A stretch of DNA of 43,617 bases from Clostridiales bacterium. Its GTDB lineage: Bacteria > Bacillota > Sulfobacillia > Sulfobacillales > Sulfobacillaceae. The first letter of the stretch is position 1. Every line of letters starts with the position of its first letter. A model generated the notes under the pieces. The model ran no database searches and was not told the DNA's origin. It saw only the letters and a list, made by a program, of their open reading frames with translations. The DNA is taken from contig DAHXNH010000219.1 of the NCBI GenBank assembly GCA_027365485.1, forward strand, positions 1 to 43,617, in the 5' to 3' direction. The position numbers and the translations under genes were made by a program. Below are positions 1 to 9,098 of this stretch, piece by piece.

Positions 1-557
1 AAAGCTCAGGGTCTCGCTCGGCTAGTGATATGCAGCAAATTTTCTCCTGGATTCAAAGAACAAACGCATTAACACCCTATTAACAGCTGCATATATCCAA
101 ACCCGTAAAACCTCAATGACAAAAAGTGCGTAAGAACCGGAAATGGTCGGGAATGTCCATGGTGAACCAGTAAAAGGAAGTCTACCGTGGTTAGTCAAAT
201 AGAGCAATCAGGCCAAATCCAATTGTACAGCTCGGCAGATTCATGTGTACGGTCACTGAAACAGGGACCAGAGGCCCTTCGACATAGCCCGGTTCGTCGA
301 ACCCACGCCAGTATCATGGTTCGTTTGCTACGCACTCCCCGACGATGCTCGCCGCTGGCATTTATCACGGGGCCGATCCGAGGGCCGGCCGATTGTGGGG
401 GCTGTGATTACAGGATCTTTCAATTTTTTACGACCTGGTATATAGTTATTTCTCTGGCTACTGGTTGAATAAAAATATGAACTAAAGCATAAGCTTAACA
501 TCTTCGACGCGATGGACTATCCTGACAAGAAGTGTCATTCAGGGGGTAGAGAGCGGG
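1..557. other. No recognisable gene
   Basis: I see no coding region I can support here. Short open frames exist on both strands, but none has a convincing Shine-Dalgarno site or familiar motifs. The stretch borders a decayed insertion sequence and may include its left flank. I looked for the IS terminal inverted repeat and could not define it. Confidence 0.5.
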
Positions 558-2431
558 ATGGCCATGGCCCCCGTACGGTTAAGCCAGCTGTTGCAAGACT
601 TTTTTAGAATGCAGACCATGGAAATGGCCGATCGATTCGGTAGTATCCCTCGACTCATGGAGATGCTAGCGAAGGTTTGGTATGGGCTCTCGATCCCAAG
701 TGACTGGAGATTGATGGAGATGGAACGCGGAGAAAAAGGCTGGTACTTTCACTGGCGGTCGCGGTGGGATCAGGCCACGTGCCCAGTCTGCCACACCGTG
801 AGTCGGCGTTCCGCCAAGCGGTAGACCGACCATACGGGGCAAGATTTTCCGTGGGATGGGAAAGCCGTGTATCCCCGGGTGGTCACCACGCGCTCCATTG
901 GGGATCAGCCGCGAACCGCTGATTCGTCTGCTGAAAACCCAAGCGCGCGACCATGGTCGCACAAAACCTTCACCGTCGGGACGTGAAGGTGCTCGCCATG
1001 AATGATGTCAATGGGCGCAAAGGGGATGCATCGACGGCGTGTTCCGTGTTCATCGATGGGGTCGGACCGCCTCGAACGGTAGGGATCCCGCCTCATCATG
1101 GAATGCCGTGGCCATTCGGGCCCTGATTCCATGCCCCGGGGCCGGCCCGCTCGTTCCTTTTGTAGGGCCTTATCGCTCTGCGCACTCCGCCGTGACCTTC
1201 GTGGCGGATTCTTTGATCGCAAAATACCGCCACCTTGAGGCTGCATCTGGATCAATCTGAAACCAATTTGCGATGCATTCGCTCGCGAACTTTAGGTTAT
1301 TTCCGTCAAACCTAACGCACCACAGACTTGTGGGTAAAGATTAGACCTTAGGGTCCGATGGGTTTTTGCCTCCAGGCGACGGTTCGATCCAACCCATCGC
1401 AGGAGTGCCCCGCAATCGGAGCACCTGCCGCCCTGGACGCTGTCAGAAGCTGATCGCGAACGGCGCATTCGCATCGCGCGGCTAACCGCGCGGCAAGCGC
1501 GAAAATATCGAACGACCCTAAAATTGATCGAGCTTGCGGATAGCGGCCTCCGTACGGCGAGCCTGGCCGAGCGACTGGGCATCACGCGAGCGACCTTGCG
1601 TCGGTACCGTAAAGAAGCGCCGGCCACCATCGCGAAAGTCGAAACCAAACTCGATGCCTGGACGGAGGCTCTGGATTCGCCGAAGGCTATACGCCCGCTC
1701 AAAACTCTGGCCCCCGGGGCCCGACCTGCGTCGGCATCCATAGTCGCCCCCTATCATGAAACCGTCCGACGTTTAGCCGCTGAAGCGGAAGGGCATCAAA
1801 GGATTCATGTCGTGATTGTTAAGGAAGGGTTTTCGGGCAGCGCCAACACGGTATACCAGTATTTGCTCAAAGTGCGGCACGAAAACGCCCTAGCTGGGAA
1901 CGACCGATCCGAAAGTCAGGCCTCAGATCCGACGAAGAGGCTTTGATGCGCGCGCCCCCATTGTGAAGCCCAGCAAGACCGTGAGCGCTGACTGGGATAG
2001 GGAGTGGGAAGCCAACCTCTCGATTGTGGCCTCGGCTACGGACATGCCTGTCCACCTTTACCACGATTGTGGATACCGGCGATGAGGCGGGCCGGGACCC
2101 ATTCATTCGAACGTCTCAGGACGACGACTCGGAGCCGAGTGCGGAGTTCGACTCCGGATTGAAACAGGATATCGAGGCGGCGAAAAACGGCTTCCGCTAT
2201 CCGGCCATTAGCCATGGCCCCATGGAGGGGACCAACAACAAAATCAAAATGGTCCGTCGCCGGGGGTATGGACGAGCCGAACTGGAACTCCTCAATGCCC
2301 TCTTTACCCTCCCTGGTCTGACTGTTCAGAAAAACCCCCTGAAGACTTTTTCATGCGGCGGGGTGCGGCGGAGCAGCATGGGAAACTATGATTTAGATCC
2401 TACGCAGGAACCTTATCCCGAGGCTGCCTAG
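558..2431 (+). pseudogene. Degenerate ISL3-family transposase (frameshifted remnant)
   Basis: This is the remains of an ISL3-type DDE transposase gene, no longer one reading frame. Recognisable pieces occur in family order. At 558-824 there is an N-terminal segment with the zinc-finger start CPVCHTVSRR, running past a stop into FPWDGKAVYPRVVTTR (about 845-890). Around 990-1060 a DDE-core-like piece reads VLAMNDVNGRKGD, and around 1190-1240 a piece resembles the VADRFH region. At about 1440-1880 there is a helix-turn-helix segment (SLAERLGITRATLRRYRKE) and a region matching the YxxExxRxLxxEG stretch. At about 2140-2330 the C-terminal signature reads SHGPMEGTNNKIKMVRRRGY. Several frame changes and in-frame stops separate the pieces. 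Assignment to ISL3 rests on motif order and is fairly secure; exact ends are approximate and terminal repeats were not found. Confidence 0.75.
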
Positions 2432-2675
2432 GCAGCCTCCAATCCAATATCCTCTGAACCCCCTTCCTGGATGGACTGCGAACCGGGCGTGGTCCACTAC
2501 GCTATCTCGGCTTCGAACGGTCGTCCGTTCTATTCCCTGGGAGATCTATTGTCACAGAGAAACCATTTTTGCAATGTTGTCGTCGACAAAGGATCAATGA
2601 ACACTGAATTCATTTGGACTTGTCGATGTTCCGTCAATTGTCAATAACAGAAAGTGCGGAAGATCCGTACAATTA

Positions 2676-2705
2676 GTGGGATCGAGCACTAGCGCTCGAT
2701 CCCAC
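2676..2705 (-). terminator. Hairpin downstream of larB, probable lar operon terminator
   Basis: A 12-bp perfect stem (2676-2687 with 2694-2705) has a 6-nt loop. It lies about 125 bp beyond the larB stop on the minus strand. On that strand it is followed by TAATTGTA, a short T-containing stretch rather than a strong T-run. The rest of 2432-2828 shows no supportable gene. Confidence 0.5.
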
Positions 2706-2828
2706 ATCGGTTGGCGACATGGACATCGGCGGTCTCCGGTGTTAGCCCTGCGGTGGAGACTGAAAATCTGATGCTCACTGCAAAACTGGCGACCCACTGG
2801 CGTCCAGAATAAGGCCATGGGGCGGCGG

Positions 2829-3587
2829 TCAGCCAGCGAGATGATTAATCTTGCTGGCCAAGACCGCAGCGCCAATGCCGTTTCCAATATTAAATACACC
2901 AACGCCCAGGGCGCAACTAGATAGCATGGCCAAGAGAGCGGTCATTCCACCGAATGCCGCCCCGTATCCAACGGGCGAGGGGACGGCTAATACCGGACAG
3001 TCGGCCAGCCCACCGATGACGCTCGCGAGCGCACCTTCCATGCCTGCCACGACGATGATGACTCGTGCGGATTCCACGCGGTCCCATACTTCGAAGAGGC
3101 GATGAATTCCGGCCACGCCGACGTCAATGATGAGTTCCGTCTGATTGCCCAACGCGTTGGCGACCAAAAAGGATTCTTCAGCCACCGGCAGGTCCGATGT
3201 CCCCGCTGCCACGACGGCGATTTTGCCTAGTGCTAGCGAGTTGGGATCTTCTCGCTTGACGATGCTGAGACGCGATCGAGGATGGTAGACCGCCTCGGGT
3301 ACATCTTTTTCGATGGCCCGAGCGGTTTCGTCGTCGACCCGACTCGCAATCACTAGGGGAGAAGGCCGATGCCACAGACGCTTGACGATGGTTGCGGTCT
3401 CCTCCGGCAGTTTACCTTCGGCATAGACGACTTCGGTCAAGCCTTGCCGAATTTGTCGTTGGTGATCGAGACGGGCAAACCCTAGGTCTTCGGTCTCTAG
3501 GGTTTTGAGCGCAGCGACACCCTCATCGACACTCAATTGACCCTGGCGGACGGCATCTAACAGAGCACGGATATCCGGATGGCTCAT
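2829..3587 (-). CDS. larB: LarB, pyridinium-3,5-biscarboxylic acid mononucleotide synthase
   Basis: LarB carries out the first step of nickel-pincer nucleotide synthesis: it carboxylates the pyridinium ring of nicotinic acid adenine dinucleotide and hydrolyses the phosphoanhydride, giving the biscarboxylated mononucleotide. The 252-residue length is normal. The C-terminal half is an AIR-carboxylase (PurE)-like domain: VVAAGTSDLPVAEE (126-138), VAGMEGALASVIGGL (180-194) and a SSCALGVGVFNIGNG stretch (223-237). Cys225 in SSCA is in the position I would match to the substrate-binding cysteine of L. plantarum LarB. PurE-like relatives usually read NIDNG, here NIGNG. The ATG overlaps the larC stop as ATGA, so translation is probably coupled. 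The order on the minus strand is larE-larC-larB. Confidence 0.92.
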   Translation of the reverse strand: MSHPDIRALLDAVRQGQLSVDEGVAALKTLETEDLGFARLDHQRQIRQGLTEVVYAEGKLPEETATIVKRLWHRPSPLVIASRVDDETARAIEKDVPEAVYHPRSRLSIVKREDPNSLALGKIAVVAAGTSDLPVAEESFLVANALGNQTELIIDVGVAGIHRLFEVWDRVESARVIIVVAGMEGALASVIGGLADCPVLAVPSPVGYGAAFGGMTALLAMLSSCALGVGVFNIGNGIGAAVLASKINHLAG

Positions 3588-4786
3588 GCTGGATCTTCAG
3601 CCTCGAGATGCGCCGCCACATCTTGGTAGATGAGTTTCGCGGGTTTGCCAATGGCTTGGCTTAACCGTGCAACCGTTTCGTATTCCGGGGCGGCTTGGAC
3701 CACCTTCCCCTCGAAGGAGCCGACTTTGACGTCGACCGTGCCATAGCCGAGGTCTACCGTCACCTTGTGCCGAGCCAGCGATCGTCGTTCAAAGGGGCCC
3801 TGGATGCGGACACCCAATGTGCTGGTTTCTCGGAAAAACAAGGCGGCCAAGCTATCCACTAAATCTGGGGAGGCTAGCGCATTGAGCACTACGCCCGGTC
3901 GGCCTTTCTTCATAATCACCGGATCCATCCATACGTCTAAAGCTCCAGCCGCCAACAACGCTTGACCGGCGTGGGCCATGAGCTCTGCCGGCAAGTCGTC
4001 GAGATTAGCAGAGAGCAGGGCTACTTGATCATGGTGTTCATGCTGATGGTCGTGAGCCAACACCGTGGTTCGCGGCTCGAAAATCATCGACCGGACGACA
4101 TTAGGATGGTCCGCATAGGTGCGGCTGCCAGCACCGTAGCCGATGGCCAGAATCTTCGCCCCATTGAACGGGCCCACTGAATCCGCTAATGCCTTTAATA
4201 GCGCCGCTCCGGTCGGAGTCATGAGTTCTCCTTCGGCGTCAAATGGAGCCAGAGGCACCCCCTCCAGAAGGTAAGCCGTGGCAGGAGCAGGGATGGGATA
4301 CAGGCCGTGTTGGCAATGAACTGTGCCGTGGCCTAACGCTGGCGGCGAAAAGATGAGCCCCTCAATCTCCAACCATTCGAGCGCGATGGCGGTGCCAATC
4401 ATGTCGATAATGGAATCGACGGCACCGACCTCATGGAAAGAGACCTCCGCTGGATCGATGCCGTGAACCCGGGCTTCTGCCCTGGCCAAGTGGTCGATGA
4501 TGGCGAAGCTTCGCGTCTTAATTCGTTCGCTGAGCGCACTAGTTTCCACCATGGTCATCAAGTCCCTGGCATGGCGGTGGGTGTGGCCCTCCTCACAGTC
4601 CACGACAAGATGGGTCGCATGGATGCCCCCTTGAACCACCGGGGTGGCCGTCAGTGCGAAGTGGTCAGGGATCAATTGCGCTAATTCAGATGCTAAGCGA
4701 TTGGAATCAACGCCAAGGGCGATCAAACTGGAGAGCATCATGTCTCCGCTCAAACCAAAGGTGGCATCCACAAACAACCAGGCCAT
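3584..4786 (-). CDS. larC: LarC, nickel-pincer cofactor nickel insertion protein
   Basis: LarC inserts nickel into pyridinium-3,5-bisthiocarboxylic acid mononucleotide, in a CTP-dependent cyclometallation, to give the cofactor first found in lactate racemase. The 400-residue protein begins with the family-typical FVDATFGLSGDMMLSSL and contains SFHEVGAVDSIIDMIG (116-131). Two histidine clusters, GHTHRHAR (67-74) and HDHQHEHH (245-252), are plausible nickel-handling sites. In Lactobacillus plantarum full LarC is made through a programmed frameshift between larC1 and larC2; here both parts are one uninterrupted frame. The ATG directly follows the larE stop (TAAATG) with an AAAGGAG Shine-Dalgarno inside the end of larE, and the stop overlaps larB by 4 nt. 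This is a tightly coupled operon. Confidence 0.93.
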   Translation of the reverse strand: MAWLFVDATFGLSGDMMLSSLIALGVDSNRLASELAQLIPDHFALTATPVVQGGIHATHLVVDCEEGHTHRHARDLMTMVETSALSERIKTRSFAIIDHLARAEARVHGIDPAEVSFHEVGAVDSIIDMIGTAIALEWLEIEGLIFSPPALGHGTVHCQHGLYPIPAPATAYLLEGVPLAPFDAEGELMTPTGAALLKALADSVGPFNGAKILAIGYGAGSRTYADHPNVVRSMIFEPRTTVLAHDHQHEHHDQVALLSANLDDLPAELMAHAGQALLAAGALDVWMDPVIMKKGRPGVVLNALASPDLVDSLAALFFRETSTLGVRIQGPFERRSLARHKVTVDLGYGTVDVKVGSFEGKVVQAAPEYETVARLSQAIGKPAKLIYQDVAAHLEAEDPA

Positions 4787-5614
4787 TTAAAGACTCCTTT
4801 CGATGGGCGTGGGCAGGTTTAAGGCTCCTTGACGGTAGCCGCCCAGGTCGAGACTTACGTAGCGATAGCCCACACCTTGTAAAAAAGCAAAGATTTCATC
4901 GGCTCGTTGCGCCACCTTAACCAGGTCTTCGGGCTCGACTTCGATGCGAGCGCTGGCTTCGTCATGATGACGGACGCGTACTTGACGAAACCCTAAGTCG
5001 TGGAGAAAATCTTCCGATCGTTCTACTTTGGAAAGGGTTTTGGCAGTGACTGGCACCCCGTGGGCAACCCGCGAAGCGAGACATGCGCTGGCAGGCTTGT
5101 CGGCCACGTCTAGGTGCCAATAGCGAGCCAATTGGCGGACGTCGTCTTTACTGAATTGGGCTTCGGCTAAGGGCCCTCGGATGAGAAGTTCTCGGGCGGC
5201 GCGCATGCCAGGACGAACATCGCCCAGATCGTCTAAAATCGCTCCGTAAAGCACATGCTCAATTCCCCGTTCAGCAGCGACTCGCCGACAGTCGCGAAAA
5301 AGCGTATTTTTGCAAAAGTAGCAACGGTTGGCATCATTCATCACATAAAGTGGGTTGTCTAGTTCGTCCGTCACAAGTTCGACGAGAGCGACTCCCATTT
5401 TTTCCGCCAAGGTTTTGGCCTGCGCGACCTCTCGTCGGGGAACGGCGGCGGCAACCGAGGTCAGAGCCAGCACTTGAGACGATCCAAGAACTTCGACGGC
5501 TGCGCGGAGCAAAGTCGTACTGTCCACCCCGCCTGAGAAGGCGATGGCGACCCGCCCCATCGGGCGCAAGATGCTGTTCAAATGTTGATGTTTTCGAGTC
5601 AGCGATGGATCCAT
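4787..5614 (-). CDS. larE: LarE, ATP-dependent sacrificial sulfur transferase
   Basis: LarE activates the carboxylates of the LarB product with ATP and replaces them with thiocarboxylates, using sulfur from a protein cysteine. The 275-residue protein has the PP-loop AFSGGVDSTTL (25-35) of ATP pyrophosphatases, a CYFCKNTLF segment (98-106) and KPASACLASR (173-182). Cys178 in the last motif matches the sacrificial cysteine of the L. plantarum enzyme (Cys176). I cannot tell from sequence alone whether this is a single-cysteine enzyme or a cluster-dependent variant. A GGAGGT Shine-Dalgarno sits 5 nt before the ATG. It is the first gene of the lar operon. A TACAAT box on the minus strand (5669-5674) could be its -10, but I found no good -35. 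Confidence 0.92.
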   Translation of the reverse strand: MDPSLTRKHQHLNSILRPMGRVAIAFSGGVDSTTLLRAAVEVLGSSQVLALTSVAAAVPRREVAQAKTLAEKMGVALVELVTDELDNPLYVMNDANRCYFCKNTLFRDCRRVAAERGIEHVLYGAILDDLGDVRPGMRAARELLIRGPLAEAQFSKDDVRQLARYWHLDVADKPASACLASRVAHGVPVTAKTLSKVERSEDFLHDLGFRQVRVRHHDEASARIEVEPEDLVKVAQRADEIFAFLQGVGYRYVSLDLGGYRQGALNLPTPIERSL

Positions 5615-5879
5615 AACCTACCTCCGTGGGGATTGGTAAATTTCTAGGGGATTTGAAATTCCTCTTTCATTGTAATCTTTCTCGACCGGTTCGAACATTG
5701 GGCCACCCGCACGTTGGGGGCATCAAGAACCGGGTAGGGGACTCGGGTGCGCCAATCAGGGGCGTCGGATCGTTATTGGAAGTGATTAAATAAAGCTATG
5801 GGGAGATGGATGGACGCCACCCTATACCCCGAAAGAGACCGGAGACAGCACGCCACCACACCGTGGAAAGAAGGAAGCA

Positions 5880-6353
5880 ATGGACGTCGAGGACTTACAG
5901 TCCGGGGTGATTGTACCCTATCATGTGCTTTGTGATGCTAAAGCGAGCGACTATCGCGCAATGACCGTGGTCGGGCACCCGAGGTTGCCTGACGGCGAGT
6001 ACGGGTTGATTGATGCTTACTGTGCGGGCCCCGATTGTGATTGCCGTGTGGCTTACCTTTTTGTGATGCGGGCGTCTCAGCCTACCGCTGAAGCGGCGGC
6101 ATCGATTAGTTTCGGTTGGGAGCCCCAGGCGTTTTACGATCGCTGGATGGGTGAAGGTGAGAACAGTGCGTCGGCCAAGACGCTAAAGGGGCCATCCTTG
6201 ATGTTGTGGGGCCATCAGGGCCGCTTTGCAGAGGAGTTGTTGCAGTTGTTTCGACCTCAGTTTCAAGATCCCGTATACGTGGCTAGACTCCGTCGGCGCT
6301 ATCGGATCTTCAAACGGGCTTTAAGACAACTGCTGGACGCGGCCGACCGATGA
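5880..6353 (+). CDS. Hypothetical protein with a Cys cluster
   Basis: I do not recognise a named function. The 157-residue protein is soluble, with no signal peptide or membrane segment. Its most distinctive part is DAYCAGPDCDCRVAYLFV (45-62), giving cysteines 48, 53 and 55, with Cys18 also nearby. This C-x4-C-x-C pattern could bind a metal, but that is inference; similar DxYCxDPxCDCRRV strings occur in uncharacterised bacterial proteins. The C-terminal 30 residues are rich in Arg and Leu and probably helical. A GAAGGA Shine-Dalgarno lies just before the ATG. It is divergent from larE across 265 bp and about 250 bp upstream of the glycerate kinase. Codon use looks like that of its neighbours, so I take it as a real gene. 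Confidence 0.7.
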   Translation: MDVEDLQSGVIVPYHVLCDAKASDYRAMTVVGHPRLPDGEYGLIDAYCAGPDCDCRVAYLFVMRASQPTAEAAASISFGWEPQAFYDRWMGEGENSASAKTLKGPSLMLWGHQGRFAEELLQLFRPQFQDPVYVARLRRRYRIFKRALRQLLDAADR

Positions 6354-6609
6354 GCGTGGGCGCCACCAGGATTGAGTGGGGCGGATGGATTGAGATCGGG
6401 GCCGTAAAATCGTGCGGGCTGAAGGGGTTCGGGCTTTTTTCTGCAATAGCGCCTGAGGGATTGGTATCCGGGGTTCGGTCCGAACCAGGCACCGGATGGG
6501 TGACGAATTTTGGGCCGGATGTACGGCCCTCGGGGTATGACAGCCAGGGGCTGTAAGACATTCGGGCGACGATGGTGCGGCTAATGACTGACCGATGAAG
6601 GGGATGAGT

Positions 6610-7749
6610 ATGCGGGTATTGGTGGCCCCAGATGGATTTAAAGGCGGGCCAAGCGCCATATTAGCGGCCAAGGCAATGGCTCAGGGGATCGTCCGAGCAG
6701 GTGGAGATGCCGACGTTATGCCCATGGCCGACGGGGGGGAAGGGACCCAAGATGCGCTTCGTGCGACCTTTCCCCAGATGCTTCAAATCCCGGCCAAGCG
6801 GGTGGATGCGTACGGCCGACTCGGCCTAGGCCACTACGTTCGGTTGGGCAGGACGGCGCTGGTGGAAGCTTCCGTGGGGTCCGGCTTTATTGAAGCGGGC
6901 AAGCGGCCTCAAGGAGCGCTGGAGACGACGAGTTTGGGCACCGGCCAACTGGTGCAGGCAGCGCTTTCTGATCCCGAGGTGGACGATGTGGTGGTCGCTT
7001 TGGGGGGCACCGGTTCGGTGGACGCGGGGTTAGGATTTTTGCGTGGGCTCGGTTGGCAGTTTTATGATGCCCACGGTGTCTTGGTGAAGCCAACGGCCTC
7101 GGGACTGTCCTCGGTCGCATTCATCGAGGGAGAAGAGCCGTCCAAGCCGATCGTCGGTTGGTGCGATGTCTTCGTTCCTTTGTTGGGCGAACGGGGCTCG
7201 GTCAGACTGTTTGGCCCGCAAAAAGGGGTGGAGCCAAGCGACATGACTGCCTTAGAAGCGGATATGGGGGCCTTTGTTGCGGTGCTCGAGCGGCACCTTG
7301 GGCGGTCAGGACTAGCGAAGCGCCGGGGGGCTGGGGCAGCGGGGGGCATGGGCATGGCCATAGCCGTCTTAGGGGGAGCGCTGCTGTCAGGCGCCGAGCA
7401 GATAGCCAAATTGGCGGGTCTGGACAATCGCCTGAGAGGAGTGGACCTGTGTTTGACCGGCGAAGGGCGGCTGGATGCACAGACTGAGGAAGGGAAGGTG
7501 GTGGCTACGGTTTGCCGCCATGCCCACAGTCACGGTGTGCCGACGGTGGTGCTAGCTGGTAGTGTGGATCTGCAAACCGTGACCTGGCTCGATGCATTAG
7601 ATGCCTATGCGTTCAGCGTGGTGCCGGGACCGATGGCGCTGGCGTCAGCTATCGCTGAAACCGAGCGCCTATTGGAGGCCAGTGCCTTAAGAGTGGTGAG
7701 TTTGGCCCGTCGACTGGGTCTCGGCGAGGAGCCGGCTCATCACAGATGA
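6610..7749 (+). CDS. Glycerate kinase (GlxK/GarK family)
   Basis: This enzyme phosphorylates D-glycerate with ATP to phosphoglycerate, feeding glycerate from glyoxylate or sugar-acid breakdown into glycolysis. The start VLVAPDGFKGGPSA matches the family opening VIAPDSFKGS. Later motifs are MADGGEGTQDAL, VVALGGTGSVDAGLGFLRGLG, GAAGGMGMAIAVLGGALL and LTGEGRLDAQTEEGK, in the family order. Length is about 379 residues, normal for the family. In-frame ATGs also lie at 6595 and 6604; I chose 6610 because AAGGGG (6598-6603) sits 6 nt before it and the family begins right at VLVAPD. The stop overlaps a longer reading of the HtrA gene, so the two may be co-transcribed. Confidence 0.88.
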   Translation: MRVLVAPDGFKGGPSAILAAKAMAQGIVRAGGDADVMPMADGGEGTQDALRATFPQMLQIPAKRVDAYGRLGLGHYVRLGRTALVEASVGSGFIEAGKRPQGALETTSLGTGQLVQAALSDPEVDDVVVALGGTGSVDAGLGFLRGLGWQFYDAHGVLVKPTASGLSSVAFIEGEEPSKPIVGWCDVFVPLLGERGSVRLFGPQKGVEPSDMTALEADMGAFVAVLERHLGRSGLAKRRGAGAAGGMGMAIAVLGGALLSGAEQIAKLAGLDNRLRGVDLCLTGEGRLDAQTEEGKVVATVCRHAHSHGVPTVVLAGSVDLQTVTWLDALDAYAFSVVPGPMALASAIAETERLLEASALRVVSLARRLGLGEEPAHHR

Positions 7750-7826
7750 GAGCTCGGTTTGGAAACGAAGACAAATGGCTTTATCATAGAACTCGAAAGT
7801 ATTTAAGACAACTAGGGGGAATTGTG

Positions 7827-8957
7827 GTGAAACCATCGCGTCGACTTTCGGCATTATTGACTGTTTCCGTCTCCTTATTGGCCCTGTCGGGTGCAGCCTA
7901 TCTTGGCACTGCCACCGTCCGCCAGTGGTCTACGCCTTCATCGGCCTATGCGGCCCCTTTGAGTGATCAGTTGAATCAAGTGATTAGCGGAAACACCGTT
8001 CCCAACTTGGTGGCCAAAGCGAACCCGGCGGTTGTTGAAATTACTGATACCGCGCCAGCACCGTCGGCCACAGGGACAGGGACAGGGACGACTTCGGCCC
8101 AATACTTAGGCTCTGGATTCATCATTAAATCGAGCGGATATATTGTGACCAACGATCACGTGGTTAATCAAGCCAAGAATATTCAGGTCAAATTGGTGGG
8201 CACGCCACTTCCCGTTCCGGCTAAGGTAGTGGGTACGGATTATAACCTTGACTTGGCCATATTAAAAGTTTCGGTCCATCGCTCGCTGCCAACGCTGTCA
8301 CTGGGATCGTATAATCAAATTCGCGTCGGCCAATACGCGATTGCCATCGGCAATCCAGAAGCTCTTAGCCATTCAGTTACGATGGGCATTATTAGCGCGG
8401 AAAATCGACCGATTCAGGCAGGGAACAGCGCTGGCACCCAGGTTCGTCAATATTACAATATGTTGCAAACCGATGCCGCGATTAACCCAGGAAATTCGGG
8501 CGGGCCCTTATTGAATTTGGCTGGTCAAGTCGTCGGGGTAAATACGGCAGTGTCTACCCAGGGCCAAGACTTGGGATTTGCTATTCCGGTCTCGACCTTG
8601 CGTCACGCTATTCCCTATCTCGAGGCGGGGAAGACCGTGCCTGAACCCTACCTAGGGGTGGCTATTACCGCCACCACTTCGCAGCAGGCCAAGAAGCTTG
8701 GGATGACTGTGGTCATGGGCGCGTATGTGGACGCGGTTCAGGCCAAGTCGCCAGCGTCCTTAGCGGGGCTCAAGGTGGGCGAGGTCATTACCAAGTTCAA
8801 TGGCACCACCATTTACCAAGAGAACGATTTGTTAAACGCGGTGCAGGCCACTGAACCAGGACAGAAAGTTACGATTACAGTGTGGAATAAAGCGGGATCA
8901 CATGTGCTTCACGCTACGATGAGGCAAATGCCGGCTCAGTTCTCGATCACAGGATAG
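7827..8957 (+). CDS. htrA: HtrA/DegP-like secreted serine protease with PDZ domain
   Basis: This is a trypsin-like protease of the HtrA group, which degrades or refolds damaged envelope proteins. A signal or anchor segment (LSALLTVSVSLLALSGAAYL) is followed by a low-complexity linker with a TGTGTG repeat. The protease domain has the catalytic His in TNDHVVN, Asp in YNLDLAILKV and Ser in NPGNSGGPLL. One PDZ domain follows (PYLGVAI through VGEVITKFNG and later). All three catalytic residues are present. The frame opens at 7746, but I prefer the GTG at 7827: AGGGGGA (7814-7820) lies 6 nt upstream and the signal peptide then starts MKPSRRL. GTG 7824 is the alternative. It lies 77 bp after glycerate kinase and is followed by a 12-bp hairpin. 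Confidence 0.9.
   Translation: MKPSRRLSALLTVSVSLLALSGAAYLGTATVRQWSTPSSAYAAPLSDQLNQVISGNTVPNLVAKANPAVVEITDTAPAPSATGTGTGTTSAQYLGSGFIIKSSGYIVTNDHVVNQAKNIQVKLVGTPLPVPAKVVGTDYNLDLAILKVSVHRSLPTLSLGSYNQIRVGQYAIAIGNPEALSHSVTMGIISAENRPIQAGNSAGTQVRQYYNMLQTDAAINPGNSGGPLLNLAGQVVGVNTAVSTQGQDLGFAIPVSTLRHAIPYLEAGKTVPEPYLGVAITATTSQQAKKLGMTVVMGAYVDAVQAKSPASLAGLKVGEVITKFNGTTIYQENDLLNAVQATEPGQKVTITVWNKAGSHVLHATMRQMPAQFSITG
8070..8087 (+). repeat. Short tandem repeat (6 bp x 3) in the HtrA linker
   Basis: The hexamer ACAGGG is repeated three times in tandem, encoding alternating Thr-Gly in the linker between the membrane anchor and the protease domain. Changes in copy number would stay in frame and only alter linker length. 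Confidence 0.8.
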
Positions 8958-8965
8958 GATCCGGT

Positions 8966-9001
8966 AGAGGAGGCCGAATGACTGAACCCTCGGCCTCCTC
9001 T
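8966..9001 (+). terminator. Hairpin after the HtrA gene
   Basis: A 12-bp perfect stem (8966-8977 with 8990-9001) with a 12-nt loop begins 9 nt after the HtrA stop. It is followed by TCTGATT, not a clean T-run, so it may be a weak intrinsic terminator or an mRNA-end stabiliser. Confidence 0.6.
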
Positions 9002-9098
9002 TCTGATTGCCGTGAGAGCCATCACGCATAATTTGGCGATTGCGTATTTCGACAGAGCATGGTACCTTACCATTAATTAGGTTCACGTACGGAAGAGG

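Noticed and set aside
187-468. 93-residue open frame near the left end
   Set aside because: No Shine-Dalgarno site, no recognisable motif and odd composition; it lies beside a decayed insertion sequence.
6350-6556. 68-residue frame after the Cys-cluster protein
   Set aside because: Starts inside the upstream gene's end, has no ribosome-binding site or family motifs, and opposing frames of similar quality exist on the other strand.
9047-9075. TTCGAC and CATTAA as a promoter for the glycosyltransferase cluster
   Set aside because: Spacing is right but the -10 matches only three of six bases; too weak to list.
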